Shown: piece after piece, positions 1-7,841 of the stretch
Layout of the letters: each line of letters begins with the position of its first letter
How positions within the stretch are numbered: the first letter of the stretch is position 1
Origin: Kocuria sp.
GTDB taxonomy: Bacteria; Actinomycetota; Actinomycetes; Actinomycetales; Micrococcaceae
Direction of reading: 5' to 3'
DNA length: 55,892 nt
NCBI RefSeq assembly: GCF_030530945.1
Contig: NZ_JAUMTZ010000005.1
Coordinates: 97,684-153,575, forward strand
Position numbers and translations under genes: made by a program
The notes under the pieces: model-generated
What the model saw: the letters and a program-made list of their open reading frames with translations, nothing else
Databases searched by the model: none
What the model was told of the DNA's origin: nothing

Positions 1-96
1 GCGCCGCGCGGGGGGCCGTGGGCCCCGGGGGGGTGGGGGGGGGTGTCGGCCACCCGCCCCCCCCCCCGCGGGGGGCCGGGGCCCCCCCCCCCGCCC
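1..96. other. Homopolymer-rich left edge, probable sequence error
   Basis: The first 96 bases are almost only G and C, with runs of seven and nine G (27-33, 35-43) and two runs of eleven C (57-67, 82-92). The PiT transporter frame entering from the right loses recognisable membrane-protein sequence here and becomes Gly/Pro/Arg-rich. Nothing like this occurs elsewhere in the window. It looks like a contig end or a base-calling problem rather than real coding sequence. Confidence 0.6.
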
Positions 97-782
97 ACCA
101 GCACGGACAGCCACGCGGGGATGGCCTCCCGGGGAAACCCGGAACCTGCGGTGAGCAGGAGCACCATGAGGATCCACAGGGTGCGCCGGGTGTGCTGGAT
201 GCCGTGACCCAGGTGGATGGCCGCCGCTCCGGTGGCCTGGATCACCCCCGCCCGGAAGTTCACCCGACCAGGGGTCTCGTGCTGCAGCAGGTGGACCAGG
301 GGAACCACCAGCGCGAACGCCAGCGCGAAGGCGATCAGCGGGGACGCCACCATGGGCAGCAGCACGTTCCACGACAGGTAGGGGCCCACCCCCAGCGCGC
401 TGTCCAGGAGACCCACGGCGTGGGCGCCGGCCAGGGCGCCCACCACCGACCCGCCGATGGCCGCGGTGGAGGAGGAGGGCATGCGCCACCACCAGGTCAG
501 CAGGTCCCAGCCGATGGCCGTGAGCAGGGCGCAGATCAGCGCCACACCGCCCACGGTGTCCAGGGGCACGGGGATCTCGAAGGTGATCATCCGGTTCAGC
601 ACGAGCCCCACGAGCAGGGCCCCCACCATGTTGAAGACCGCCCCGGTCCACAGCGCAACCCGGGGCGTGAGGGCGTTGAACCGCACGGGCAGGGCCACGG
701 CGTTGGAGGCGTCGTGGAAGCCGTTGAGCACGGTGAACACGAGGGTCAGTGCGATGCCCGTGGCGGCCAGCAGTCCTGTCAC
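1..782 (-). CDS. PiT-family inorganic phosphate transporter (partial, 3' end missing)
   Basis: Integral membrane protein that takes up phosphate, usually as metal-phosphate with proton or cation symport. The N-terminal part carries the PiT signature NGFHDASNAVA near residue 20 and a PSSSTAAIGG segment typical of the first repeat, within several hydrophobic helices. The second half-signature, normally of the HG-x-x-D-x-Q-K-T type, reads GHGIQHTRRT and lacks the usual Asp and Lys. The proposed start is a GTG nine bases after the stop codon of the upstream DUF47 gene, so the two are certainly co-transcribed; a weak GGAG lies about 13 bases before it. The reading frame runs off the left edge through a stretch of doubtful sequence, so the C-terminus is unknown. 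Family assignment is firm; substrate is inferred. Confidence 0.8.
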   Translation of the reverse strand, partial: MTGLLAATGIALTLVFTVLNGFHDASNAVALPVRFNALTPRVALWTGAVFNMVGALLVGLVLNRMITFEIPVPLDTVGGVALICALLTAIGWDLLTWWWRMPSSSTAAIGGSVVGALAGAHAVGLLDSALGVGPYLSWNVLLPMVASPLIAFALAFALVVPLVHLLQHETPGRVNFRAGVIQATGAAAIHLGHGIQHTRRTLWILMVLLLTAGSGFPREAIPAWLSVLVGGGGGPGPPRGGGRVADTPPHPPGAHGPPRG

Positions 783-788
783 GGTGGC

Positions 789-1406
789 TCAGTACTCCGT
801 GACGAGGATCCGGCCCACCTCGGAGGAGACCTGACCCAGCGCCGCGGCGGCGTCGAAGAGCTGCTGGGCGGTGTCCATGCGGCGGATGGCCTGCGCGGGC
901 TTGAAGTTCTCCAGCAGGTCCGCCCTGTAGACGCGCTGGGTGCGCTCGGCCTGACGGATGAGGCGCATCATCTCGAACCAGTAGTCGTCGAGCTCGTCCA
1001 GACTGGACAGCCGCCCCATGGCCTTGCCGGTCATCAGCGCCATGTGCTGGACCACGGCCAGCTGCTCGGCGGCGTGGGAGCTGGGGCGTTCCACACGATG
1101 CTGCCGGTGCAGCTCCGCGCACCCCACGAGGGCCTGCACCGCGCGCAGCAGCCAGTGGCCCAGGATGTAGAGGTCCTGGCGGGGAATGGGGACCACGTAA
1201 GAGGAACGGGTGGTGGTCATGAGGGAGAAGTAGAGGTTGGTGCAGCGGTCCTCGGTGTCCAGAAGCTCCGTGAAGGGCCGCTCCCACACCTTCTCCACGG
1301 TGCCGATGTGCTCGGAGAGCTGCTCCACCGCGGTGATCACGCACCGGGACATGTCCACGAGCAGTTCGGTGACTCGCTCGTCCTCGGGGAAGATGCGAAA
1401 GGCCAT
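789..1406 (-). CDS. DUF47/PhoU-like phosphate transport accessory protein
   Basis: A 205-residue all-helical protein of the DUF47 family, related to PhoU, normally encoded directly before a low-affinity PiT transporter as it is here. It is thought to modulate transporter activity; its exact mechanism is not settled. The ATG at 1406 is chosen because GGAGG lies eight bases before it and the family usually begins with a short M-x-F-R sequence; a GTG seven codons upstream is open but lacks such a site. The next gene (PiT) starts nine bases after this stop. A -10-like TAGCAT at 1449-1454 and a single PHO-like GTTCACC unit lie upstream, which would fit phosphate control but is weak evidence. Confidence 0.85.
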   Translation of the reverse strand: MAFRIFPEDERVTELLVDMSRCVITAVEQLSEHIGTVEKVWERPFTELLDTEDRCTNLYFSLMTTTRSSYVVPIPRQDLYILGHWLLRAVQALVGCAELHRQHRVERPSSHAAEQLAVVQHMALMTGKAMGRLSSLDELDDYWFEMMRLIRQAERTQRVYRADLLENFKPAQAIRRMDTAQQLFDAAAALGQVSSEVGRILVTEY

Positions 1407-1448
1407 CCGTGGGTCCTCCGAGATCACGATCGGTCAAGTTCGGGCGTC

Positions 1449-1470
1449 ATGCTACCCAATGCCGGTGAAC
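1449..1470 (-). promoter_or_regulatory. Candidate promoter of DUF47-pit with one PHO-like half unit
   Basis: On the minus strand the 11-base unit GTTCACCGGCA (1470-1460) resembles a PhoP/RegX3 direct-repeat unit and is followed five bases later by a -10-like TAGCAT (1454-1449). The neighbouring units before and after it match poorly, so this is a weak candidate box. Confidence 0.3.
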
Positions 1471-1628
1471 CCGGATGATCCGTGACGGGGGCGGTGCCGG
1501 ACCGGGAGCGCCTCTCGGCGGAAGGCCGCTCGTAGCGGCTAAATGATGGAGCCCGGGGCTGCCACGGCCCGACACCTGGCGTTCAGTCTACCGCCGGCCC
1601 CCGGCGCGGCTCCAACCGCGGGTGCGGC

Positions 1629-2249
1629 TCACTCCAGGTGGCCGCCGCGCCACGCCTCGGCGGCGGCGTCGAGCTCGTCCGCGGTGCGCAGCAGGCGGGG
1701 GATGCGCTCCCACGGCTCCCGGGTGCGCAGCCCCGGCACGTCGAGCGTCTGCTCCTGGCCCACGGCGACCACCCGGCAGAACGCCGCGAAACGTTCCAGG
1801 GCGACGTCGAACTCGCCCTGGAACGCGCCGGAGAGGATCGCGTCCGCGACGTCGCAGATCTCCTCCGCGCCGGGCGGGTCCGCGACGCCCGCGACCACGT
1901 GGGAGACCTGGGCGGCGTGGCGCCCGGCCGTGAACCAGCGGCCCATGCGGTGGGGATCCGTGCGGGCGGCGGCGCGCAGTGCGTAGAGGCGCCACAGCGC
2001 CCCAGGCAGGGAAACGGCGGGGGCCTGGGACCACATCTCGGCGATCCCCTCCAGCCCCTGCTCGTCCGTGAGCCGCACCAGCCGCTCCCGCACCCGCGGG
2101 TCCTGGGAGCGGCGCCCGCGGGAGACGAGCGCCTGTGCCGCCAGGTGCGCCGCCTCGGAGACCCGCGCGGGGTCCGTGCCGCCCTCGTGGGACTCGAACT
2201 TCTCCGGGGAGAACTTCACGGGTGAGTGGTGGGCGCGGCGTTCGGGCAT
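1629..2249 (-). CDS. Conserved actinobacterial protein of unknown function
   Basis: A 206-residue soluble protein without signal peptide or membrane segment. It is rich in helices and contains the stretches PVKFSPEKFE near residue 10, SLPGALWRLYALR near 80 and VSHVVAGVADPPG near 115. I recognise the type as a family common in Micrococcaceae; as I recall, its members have sometimes been labelled as an RNA polymerase beta subunit. It has none of the rpoB or rpoC motifs, so that name would be wrong. No function can be assigned. The start is the ATG at 2249: a -10-like TACACT (2262-2257) lies seven bases before it and there is no Shine-Dalgarno, suggesting a leaderless transcript. It stands alone between glsA and the phosphate genes, all on the minus strand. 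Confidence 0.75.
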   Translation of the reverse strand: MPERRAHHSPVKFSPEKFESHEGGTDPARVSEAAHLAAQALVSRGRRSQDPRVRERLVRLTDEQGLEGIAEMWSQAPAVSLPGALWRLYALRAAARTDPHRMGRWFTAGRHAAQVSHVVAGVADPPGAEEICDVADAILSGAFQGEFDVALERFAAFCRVVAVGQEQTLDVPGLRTREPWERIPRLLRTADELDAAAEAWRGGHLE

Positions 2250-2289
2250 GCGCCCGAGTGTACGCCCGGGCCCCGACGCCCCCGAGGAT

Positions 2290-4131
2290 TCAGTCCGCGG
2301 TGTGCAGCTCCCCGGCCTGCTGGCGCCAGCGCTCCTCGATGCGCAGCATGGCCTGCTGGCTCACGGCCCGCCACCAGCGCAGTGCGAGGCGGGGGTCCTC
2401 CTCCTCGATCCGCTCGATGGCCTCGGGCGGCAGGCGCCGGGCGGTGACGTCCGTGAGGGCCGTGAAACTCACCAGGTAGCGCCAGTTGGTGCCCAGGGCG
2501 ATCTCCCCGAAGCTCATCCCGGGCCCGATCACCTCGAGCTCCACGCGGTCCCCCTGCGGCGAGCGGCGCGAGACCTCCACGCTGCCGGAGGTCACCATGA
2601 ACACGCCGTTGAACCTCTGCCCGGCGCGCAGCATGGTGGCGCCCGCGGACCACTGGACGTGCTCGGTGTGGGAGCGGATCAGGCGGATGTCCTCCTCGTC
2701 CAGGGAACTCAGCAGCTCGGACCGGGTGGAGTGGACCTTGTCCGGTGTGCACTCCGGGTCCCCGAACTGCTCCAGGATCCGCTCCTCCGCCCAGGCCAGG
2801 GCCTCCGCCCGGGTGGTGAACATGGTCATGGGATGCTCCACGCCCCGGGTGTGCTCGTTGCTCTTCTCCGCGATCAGCACCACGTGGTGGCCCGTTTTCT
2901 GCACCTGCTCCGCGGTCCGGGCCAGCATGGGGATCACGAACCGGGACATGTCGTCCACCTGGCGGATGTCCACCAGGACGTAGGTGGAGACGCGGGCCGC
3001 CTCCCGGATGGTGCGCACCGCGGTCTCCGCGCCGGCGAAGCGCAGGTCCCCCTGCAGCTCGATGACGCGGGCGTCCTGGCCGTGGTGCTCCAGGATCTCC
3101 GTGGCGGCCTCGTTGCGCCGCACCAGGGAGGGAGTCTCGGCGAGGGTGTACTCGGCGCGCACGGTGGAGTGGCCGTTGCGCTCGGTGCGGGCGAAGTGCA
3201 GGTCCAGGTCACGGGTGAGGCGCTCGCACGCCGCAACCCCGCGCACCGAGTTGCCGTGCCGGTCCAGGGGTGGGGAGAACACCGCCACCGCGAGCTGACC
3301 GGGAAGCACGGCCACCACGCCGCCGCTCACGCCGGACTTGGCGGGCAGGCCCACGCGCAGGGCCCAGCGCCCGGCGTCGTCGTACATGCCGCACGTGTTC
3401 ATCACGGACAGGACGTCCGAGACCACCTCCGGCTCCAGGACCCGTTCGCCCGTCACCGGGTTGCGCCCGCCCGCGGCCAGTGTGGCGCCCATGCGGGCGA
3501 GGTCCACGCAGTCGATCATCACGGCGCACTGGCCGAAGTAGTCGTCCAGGGCTCCCGTGGGGTCCCCCTCGATGATCCCCCGGGACGTCAGCAGCCACCC
3601 CAGGGCGCGGTTGCGGTCCCCCGCGCGGCGCTCCTGGGCCTGGATGTTCTTGTTGATGCGCAGCCGGCGTCCGGCGCAGTTGGAGTACAGCCGCAGGATC
3701 CGTTCCATGCGGGTTCCGTGGGAGGTGTTGCGCACCAGGGAGGTGGCGGCGATCGCCCCGGCGTTGATCATGGGGTTGGAGGGGCGCCCGGTCTCGGGCT
3801 GCAGCGAGATCTCATTGAACGCGTCGCCGCTGGGCTCCACGTCGATCTTCTCGAACACCCCCTCCAGGCCCCGGTCCGTGAGCGCCTGCGCGTAGGTGAA
3901 GGCCTTGGAGATGGACTGGATGCAGAACTCCTGCCGGGTGTCCCCGGCCTGGTACAGCGCGCCGTCCACCGTGGCCACGGCGATGCCCATGGTCTTCGGG
4001 TCCGCGCCTGCGAGCTCCGGGATGGAGGCGTTGAGCTCGCCGCCGTCCACGCCGCGCAGATCCTCCACCACGCGGCGCAGGTACTCGGTGATGGGGGACG
4101 GCCCCAGCTTGGACATGGGAACGGTGCTCAT
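2290..4131 (-). CDS. glsA: Glutaminase with C-terminal STAS and cyclic-nucleotide-binding domains
   Basis: Hydrolyses L-glutamine to glutamate and ammonia in the cytoplasm. Residues 1-305 are a serine-dependent glutaminase: the catalytic S-x-x-K is Ser73/Lys76 in IQSISKAF, followed by NPMINAGAIA near 119-128 and KSGVSGG near 265. Residues about 350-450 form a STAS-like domain (VIELQGDLRFAGAET, DIRQVDDMS) and residues about 480-575 a cyclic-nucleotide-binding fold (FMVTSGSVEV, GMSFGEIAL). At 613 residues it is twice the size of simple glutaminases, which are near 310. The ATG at 4131 has GAGGAG six bases upstream; the longer open frame lacks family similarity. The cNMP domain has FGEIAL but ends in a divergent LGTNWRY instead of the phosphate-binding R-x-A motif, so ligand binding is uncertain. 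Fusion to STAS and cNMP domains suggests regulation or membrane-linked signalling, but that is inference. Confidence 0.92.
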   Translation of the reverse strand: MSTVPMSKLGPSPITEYLRRVVEDLRGVDGGELNASIPELAGADPKTMGIAVATVDGALYQAGDTRQEFCIQSISKAFTYAQALTDRGLEGVFEKIDVEPSGDAFNEISLQPETGRPSNPMINAGAIAATSLVRNTSHGTRMERILRLYSNCAGRRLRINKNIQAQERRAGDRNRALGWLLTSRGIIEGDPTGALDDYFGQCAVMIDCVDLARMGATLAAGGRNPVTGERVLEPEVVSDVLSVMNTCGMYDDAGRWALRVGLPAKSGVSGGVVAVLPGQLAVAVFSPPLDRHGNSVRGVAACERLTRDLDLHFARTERNGHSTVRAEYTLAETPSLVRRNEAATEILEHHGQDARVIELQGDLRFAGAETAVRTIREAARVSTYVLVDIRQVDDMSRFVIPMLARTAEQVQKTGHHVVLIAEKSNEHTRGVEHPMTMFTTRAEALAWAEERILEQFGDPECTPDKVHSTRSELLSSLDEEDIRLIRSHTEHVQWSAGATMLRAGQRFNGVFMVTSGSVEVSRRSPQGDRVELEVIGPGMSFGEIALGTNWRYLVSFTALTDVTARRLPPEAIERIEEEDPRLALRWWRAVSQQAMLRIEERWRQQAGELHTAD

Positions 4132-4351
4132 CGGCGTCTCCTCGGGGATGGTGCGGACCCCGGGCACGGTGCGCCACGCGACCGTCCGCCCGGCGGGCTT
4201 CTCGACCTCCAGGGTCCCACACCGGCGCCACCCCGCCGCGGTCGGACAGGGGAACGGGGCCCAGGACGACGCCGCCCGCCCGGCTCCCAACGGCCGCTCC
4301 CTTCCCCGGGCGTCGGGGCCTCCGGGGGCCTCCTGAGCCCGGGGAACGGAG

Positions 4352-4379
4352 TGGAAATGCCCGGGGGCTGCGGTAGAGT
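4352..4379 (+). promoter_or_regulatory. Candidate tRNA-Lys promoter
   Basis: A TGGAAA at 4352-4357 and TAGAGT at 4374-4379, 16 bases apart, lie about 45 bases before the tRNA. The -10 fits TANNNT; the -35 match is weak. Confidence 0.4.
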
Positions 4380-4423
4380 GGCCGTGCTCGACCGCCGGGG
4401 TGCTCCCTGGGCGTGGAGGGCAC

Positions 4424-4496
4424 GCGCCTTTAGCTCAGTTGGTAGAGCAGTGGACTTTTAATCCATGGGTCGTGGGTTCGAGCCCCACAGGGCGCA
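4424..4496 (+). tRNA. tRNA-Lys (anticodon UUU)
   Basis: A 73-base cloverleaf. The acceptor arms GCGCCTT and AGGGCGC pair with one G-U, the D-arm reads GCTCAGTTGGTAGAGC, the anticodon loop CTTTTAA gives TTT at 4457-4459, and the T-arm carries the TTCGAGC loop. The discriminator is A and CCA is not encoded. Confidence 0.97.
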
Positions 4497-4502
4497 CCGT
4501 GC

Positions 4503-4533
4503 ATCCCGTCACCGGTTCCACCGGGGGCGGGAT
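4503..4533 (+). terminator. Hairpin terminator after tRNA-Lys
   Basis: Seven bases after the tRNA, arms 4503-4515 and 4521-4533 form a stem with one A-G mismatch and a five-base loop, followed by TTCTT. It also lies downstream of the minus-strand SRPBCC gene and may serve both directions. Confidence 0.65.
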
Positions 4534-4589
4534 TCTTCGTGTCCGCAGGCCGGACCAGCCCCGGAGCTCCGGTGCCGCTCGCGGCGCCG

Positions 4590-4988
4590 TCAGTCCCGCC
4601 GGCCCACCCGGACCAGGCGGGAGAGCGCCCACCCCATCACCGGTTCGTAGGCCACGAGCACCGGGGCTGGCCCCTGGATGCGGACGTCCGCGCGCGAACC
4701 GCCGCCCGGGACGGGGGTGACGTGGTGCTCCAGCAGCAGCCGGACCGGTCCCAGACGAACGGCCCAGGCCCACTGCCGCTGGTCCTCGGCCACGTCCAGC
4801 ACCCGGAAGCGCGCCCGCACCAGCCCCAGTGCCGTGACGGTGCCCTCGATCCCCGGCAGCAGCACCGAGGAGTCGGCGCGCACGCGCGTGAGGTGGGGAG
4901 CCCAGCGGGTCCACAGTGCGAGCTGGCGGTAGTGCCGCCACACGTCCTGCGGGGCGGCGGGCCCGGTGCGGCTCACGGTCATCTCCAT
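4590..4988 (-). CDS. SRPBCC-fold (polyketide cyclase-like) protein
   Basis: A 132-residue cytoplasmic protein. The pattern of a short N-terminal strand with PQDVWRHYRQLALWTRWAP, followed by alternating strands and a C-terminal helix, matches SRPBCC/START-like lipid- or small-ligand-binding proteins; the ligand cannot be told. The ATG at 4988 is preferred because the upstream frame has no family features, and a CACACT ending seven bases before it could be a -10 of a leaderless transcript. A second ATG two codons later is possible. It converges with tRNA-Lys. Confidence 0.65.
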   Translation of the reverse strand: MEMTVSRTGPAAPQDVWRHYRQLALWTRWAPHLTRVRADSSVLLPGIEGTVTALGLVRARFRVLDVAEDQRQWAWAVRLGPVRLLLEHHVTPVPGGGSRADVRIQGPAPVLVAYEPVMGWALSRLVRVGRRD

Positions 4989-5587
4989 GTGGCCAGTGTG
5001 CCCGCTCACCGGGGCCCGGTCCACGCCCGTGCACCGCCCGCAGAACGGGGGACCGGGTGTCCCCATTTTGCGTGACGGCCGGGAGGGCGGCGGGGGACAC
5101 CGAGGGTGCGCGACCGCCCAGAAAACGGCTCTGACGTGGGCGAACATGCGAAGAGGTGGGCTTGTCCACAGAACGGCGATCGGTGCGCGCCGCGCTCGTG
5201 GGCGGTGGAAATCCAGGTGGGGCCGTGCCAGCATGAACACGTCGCCACACGGGATCACCGGTGCGGCGCTGCCATGACCGGGGGGAATACTGGCAGCGCG
5301 CACCACAGCCGATTCGAACGCCGTCCACGCCGGGGGGCGTGGTGTGTTCGGGTCATCCCGTGGGGCGCGTACACGGGGTTCGTGCCGGGGGGCGCGGGCT
5401 CCGAGCGGATCTCAATCCGCGCCGGATACCGGCGTGTGCGTCCGCTGTGCCGTGGGGGCCCGTTCGGGGGAACGGGCCCGGGTGCAGCGGACGCATCACG
5501 TTGGCCGGTCTTCTTCTTCTCTCCTCGCCCCGGTGCCGACGGTCCACACCGCCTGTGCGTGTCCGAGGGGCCTGGGACACTTCCGCC
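4989..5587. other. Non-coding stretch between the SRPBCC gene and recQ
   Basis: About 600 bases without a convincing gene. Open frames cross it in several directions but none has a start signal or family sequence. It holds one perfect high-GC DnaA-box nonamer, TTGTCCACA at 5162-5170, and a run of three hairpins at 5405-5495 followed by a pyrimidine-rich tract near 5510-5528. It must also contain the promoters of the two flanking divergent genes. Confidence 0.6.
5405..5495 (+). ncRNA. Candidate structured leader RNA upstream of recQ
   Basis: Three inverted repeats follow each other: GCGGAT/ATCCGC (5405-5410, 5415-5420), GCCGG/CCGGC (5421-5425, 5429-5433), and a long stem with outer arms of 11 bp (5437-5447, 5485-5495) and inner arms of 10 bp (5456-5465, 5470-5479) closed by a GGGG loop. 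A tract rich in T and C follows. It matches no RNA family I recognise; strand is assumed from the downstream gene. Confidence 0.4.
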
Positions 5588-7744
5588 ATGACCGATGCCG
5601 CGCACAGTGCCGACCCGTCCCTGCGATCCCGCGCCCTGGAGCACCTGCGGGAGCTCACGGGCAGTCCCACCGCGGACTTCCACCAGGGGCAGTTCGAGGC
5701 CGTCTCCGCCCTCGTGGCGGAGCACCGCCGCGCGCTGGTGGTCCAGCGCACCGGCTGGGGCAAGTCCGCCGTGTACTTCCTCTCCGCGCTGCTGATGCGC
5801 GCACAGGGCCACGGCCCCACGCTCATCATCTCCCCGCTGCTGGCGCTGATGCGTGATCAGGTGGCCGCCGCCCGGCGGGCCGGTGTGCGGGCCGCCGCCA
5901 TCTCCTCCGCCAACCCCACCGAGTGGGCGGAGATCTCCGCAGCGCTGGACCGGGGTGAGCTGGACGTGCTGCTCGTCTCCCCGGAGCGGCTGAACAACCC
6001 GCGCTTCCGGGAGGAGCAGCTGCCGCGGCTGATGTCCGAGCTCGGTCTGCTGGTGGTGGACGAGGCCCACTGCATCTCGGACTGGGGCCACGACTTCCGC
6101 CCGGACTACCGCCGGATCAAGGACATGCTCGCGCAGCTTCCGGACTCGGTGGCCGTGCTGGCCACCACCGCCACCGCCAACGAGCGCGTGATCGAGGACG
6201 TCCGGGAGCAGCTGGGCGTGGGCTCCGGCTACCAGGGGGAGGTCTTCACCCTGCGCGGACCGCTGTCCCGCGGGTCCCTGCGCCTGGGCGTCCTGCGGCT
6301 GCCCTCCACCTCCGCGCGGCTCGCGTGGCTGCTGGGGCACCTGGAGCAGCTGCCCGGCAGCGGCATCATCTACGCCCTGACCATCGGCGCCGCCGAGGAC
6401 ACCGCCCGCGCCCTCACGGACGCCGGGCACAGGGTGGCCGCCTACACCGGGCGCACGGACGCGGCCGAGCGCGAGGAGCTGGAAACGGCGCTGAAGGAGA
6501 ACCAGGTCAAGGCGCTCGTGGCCACCTCCGCGCTGGGGATGGGCTTCGACAAGCCGGACCTCGGTTTCGTGGTGCACCTGGGGGCGCCTTCCTCGCCCGT
6601 GGCCTACTACCAGCAGGTGGGCCGCGCCGGGCGCGCCACGGACAGCGCGGACGTGCTGCTGCTGCCCGGTTCCGAGGACCGCGAGATCTGGGAGTACTTC
6701 GCCACCGCGTCCATGCCCACGGAGGAGAAGGCCACCGCCGTGCTCACCGCGCTCGCGGAGCACGGCGGGCCGCTGTCCGTCGCGGCGCTGGAGCCCCGGG
6801 TCAACATCAAGCGCTCGCCCCTCGAGCTGCTCCTCAAGGTGCTCGCGGTGGACGGCGCCGTGGAGCGCGTGGGCGGCGGCTGGCAGGCCACGGGCCGCCC
6901 CTGGACCTACGACGCCGCCCGCTACGAGCGGGTGCGCACGGCCCGGGTGGACGAGCAGCAGGCCATGCTGGACTACGAGCGCACGGGCGAGTGCCGCATG
7001 CAGTTCCTCACCCGCCAGCTCGACGACCCCACGGCCGAGCCCTGCGGCCGGTGCGACGTCTGTGCGGGGCCCTGGTACCCCACGGGCGTGGACGCGCAGG
7101 CCGCGGACGCTGCGGACGCCGCCCTGCACCGCGCCGGTGTGGCCCTGGAGCCCCGAGCCCAGTGGCCCACGGGGATGGACCGGTTGGGGATCCGCGTGAA
7201 GGGCAAGATCCCGGAGGGTGAGCGCGTGGAGCGGGGCCGCGCCGTCGCCCGGCTCACGGACCTCGGGTGGGGGACCCGCCTGCGGGAGGTCTTCCGCACG
7301 GACGCGGACGGGCAGCCCGTGGACGCCCCCGTCACCGCGGACCTGGGCCGCGCCGCCCTGACCGTGCTCGCGCAGTGGGACTGGCAGCAGCGGCCCACGG
7401 CGGTGGTGGCCATGCCGTCGCAGTCGCGGCCCCAGCTGGTGGACGCCCTCGCGCGCGGCATCGCCGCCGCCGGGCACCTGCCCTTCTGGGGGCGGCTGGA
7501 ACTGGATCCCGAGGTCCCCCGGGGCAGCCACGGCGGCAACAGCGCCTACCGGCTGGCCGAGGTGTGGGGCAGATTCGTGGTGCCGGCCGAGCTGGCGGAG
7601 CTCCTGGCCGGCACCCCGCAGGCCGTGGTGCTGCTCGTGGACGACCTCGTGGACAGCCGGTGGAGCCTCACCGTCGCGGGGCGCGAGCTGCGGGGTGCCG
7701 GCGCGGACGCGGTGCTGCCACTCGCGCTCGCCGCACAGGGGTGA
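5588..7744 (+). CDS. recQ: RecQ-family DNA helicase with C-terminal phosphoribosyltransferase-like domain
   Basis: ATP-dependent 3'-5' DNA helicase acting in repair and recombination. Motif I is TGWGKS (55-60), motif II DEAH (158-161), and motif VI lies in QQVGRAGRA near 345. The RecQ zinc module is present as Cys469, Cys486, Cys489 and Cys492. In place of an HRDC domain, the last 120 residues resemble a phosphoribosyltransferase fold with an acidic pair in LLVDDLVDSRWSLT (Asp685/Asp686), where PRPP enzymes have DD-x-x-x-T-G-x-T. The protein is 718 residues. The ATG at 5588 begins the family-like sequence; a GACACT sits six bases before it, so the transcript may be leaderless, although a structured leader upstream argues for a longer 5' end. 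Helicase assignment is firm; the tail is judged by motif only. Confidence 0.9.
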   Translation: MTDAAHSADPSLRSRALEHLRELTGSPTADFHQGQFEAVSALVAEHRRALVVQRTGWGKSAVYFLSALLMRAQGHGPTLIISPLLALMRDQVAAARRAGVRAAAISSANPTEWAEISAALDRGELDVLLVSPERLNNPRFREEQLPRLMSELGLLVVDEAHCISDWGHDFRPDYRRIKDMLAQLPDSVAVLATTATANERVIEDVREQLGVGSGYQGEVFTLRGPLSRGSLRLGVLRLPSTSARLAWLLGHLEQLPGSGIIYALTIGAAEDTARALTDAGHRVAAYTGRTDAAEREELETALKENQVKALVATSALGMGFDKPDLGFVVHLGAPSSPVAYYQQVGRAGRATDSADVLLLPGSEDREIWEYFATASMPTEEKATAVLTALAEHGGPLSVAALEPRVNIKRSPLELLLKVLAVDGAVERVGGGWQATGRPWTYDAARYERVRTARVDEQQAMLDYERTGECRMQFLTRQLDDPTAEPCGRCDVCAGPWYPTGVDAQAADAADAALHRAGVALEPRAQWPTGMDRLGIRVKGKIPEGERVERGRAVARLTDLGWGTRLREVFRTDADGQPVDAPVTADLGRAALTVLAQWDWQQRPTAVVAMPSQSRPQLVDALARGIAAAGHLPFWGRLELDPEVPRGSHGGNSAYRLAEVWGRFVVPAELAELLAGTPQAVVLLVDDLVDSRWSLTVAGRELRGAGADAVLPLALAAQG

Positions 7745-7841
7745 GGCTGCCCACGGCCGCAGCGCCGGAGGAGCCGCGCGGTCCGGGGAGGCACGGCCGG
7801 AGCGCCACCGGGCGGCGTCGGCGGTGACCTATCGTGAAGGC

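Noticed and set aside
18..1478. A long plus-strand frame opposite the PiT and DUF47 genes
   Set aside because: Composition is His/Gln/Gly-rich shadow sequence, and the opposite strand holds two recognised partner genes.
2068..4461. A 797-codon plus-strand frame opposite glsA
   Set aside because: Antisense to a gene with clear catalytic motifs; the translation has no recognisable domain and ends inside tRNA-Lys.
5162..5170. Replication origin at the DnaA box
   Set aside because: Only one box is present, there is no AT-rich unwinding region, and dnaA, dnaN or gyrB are not near.
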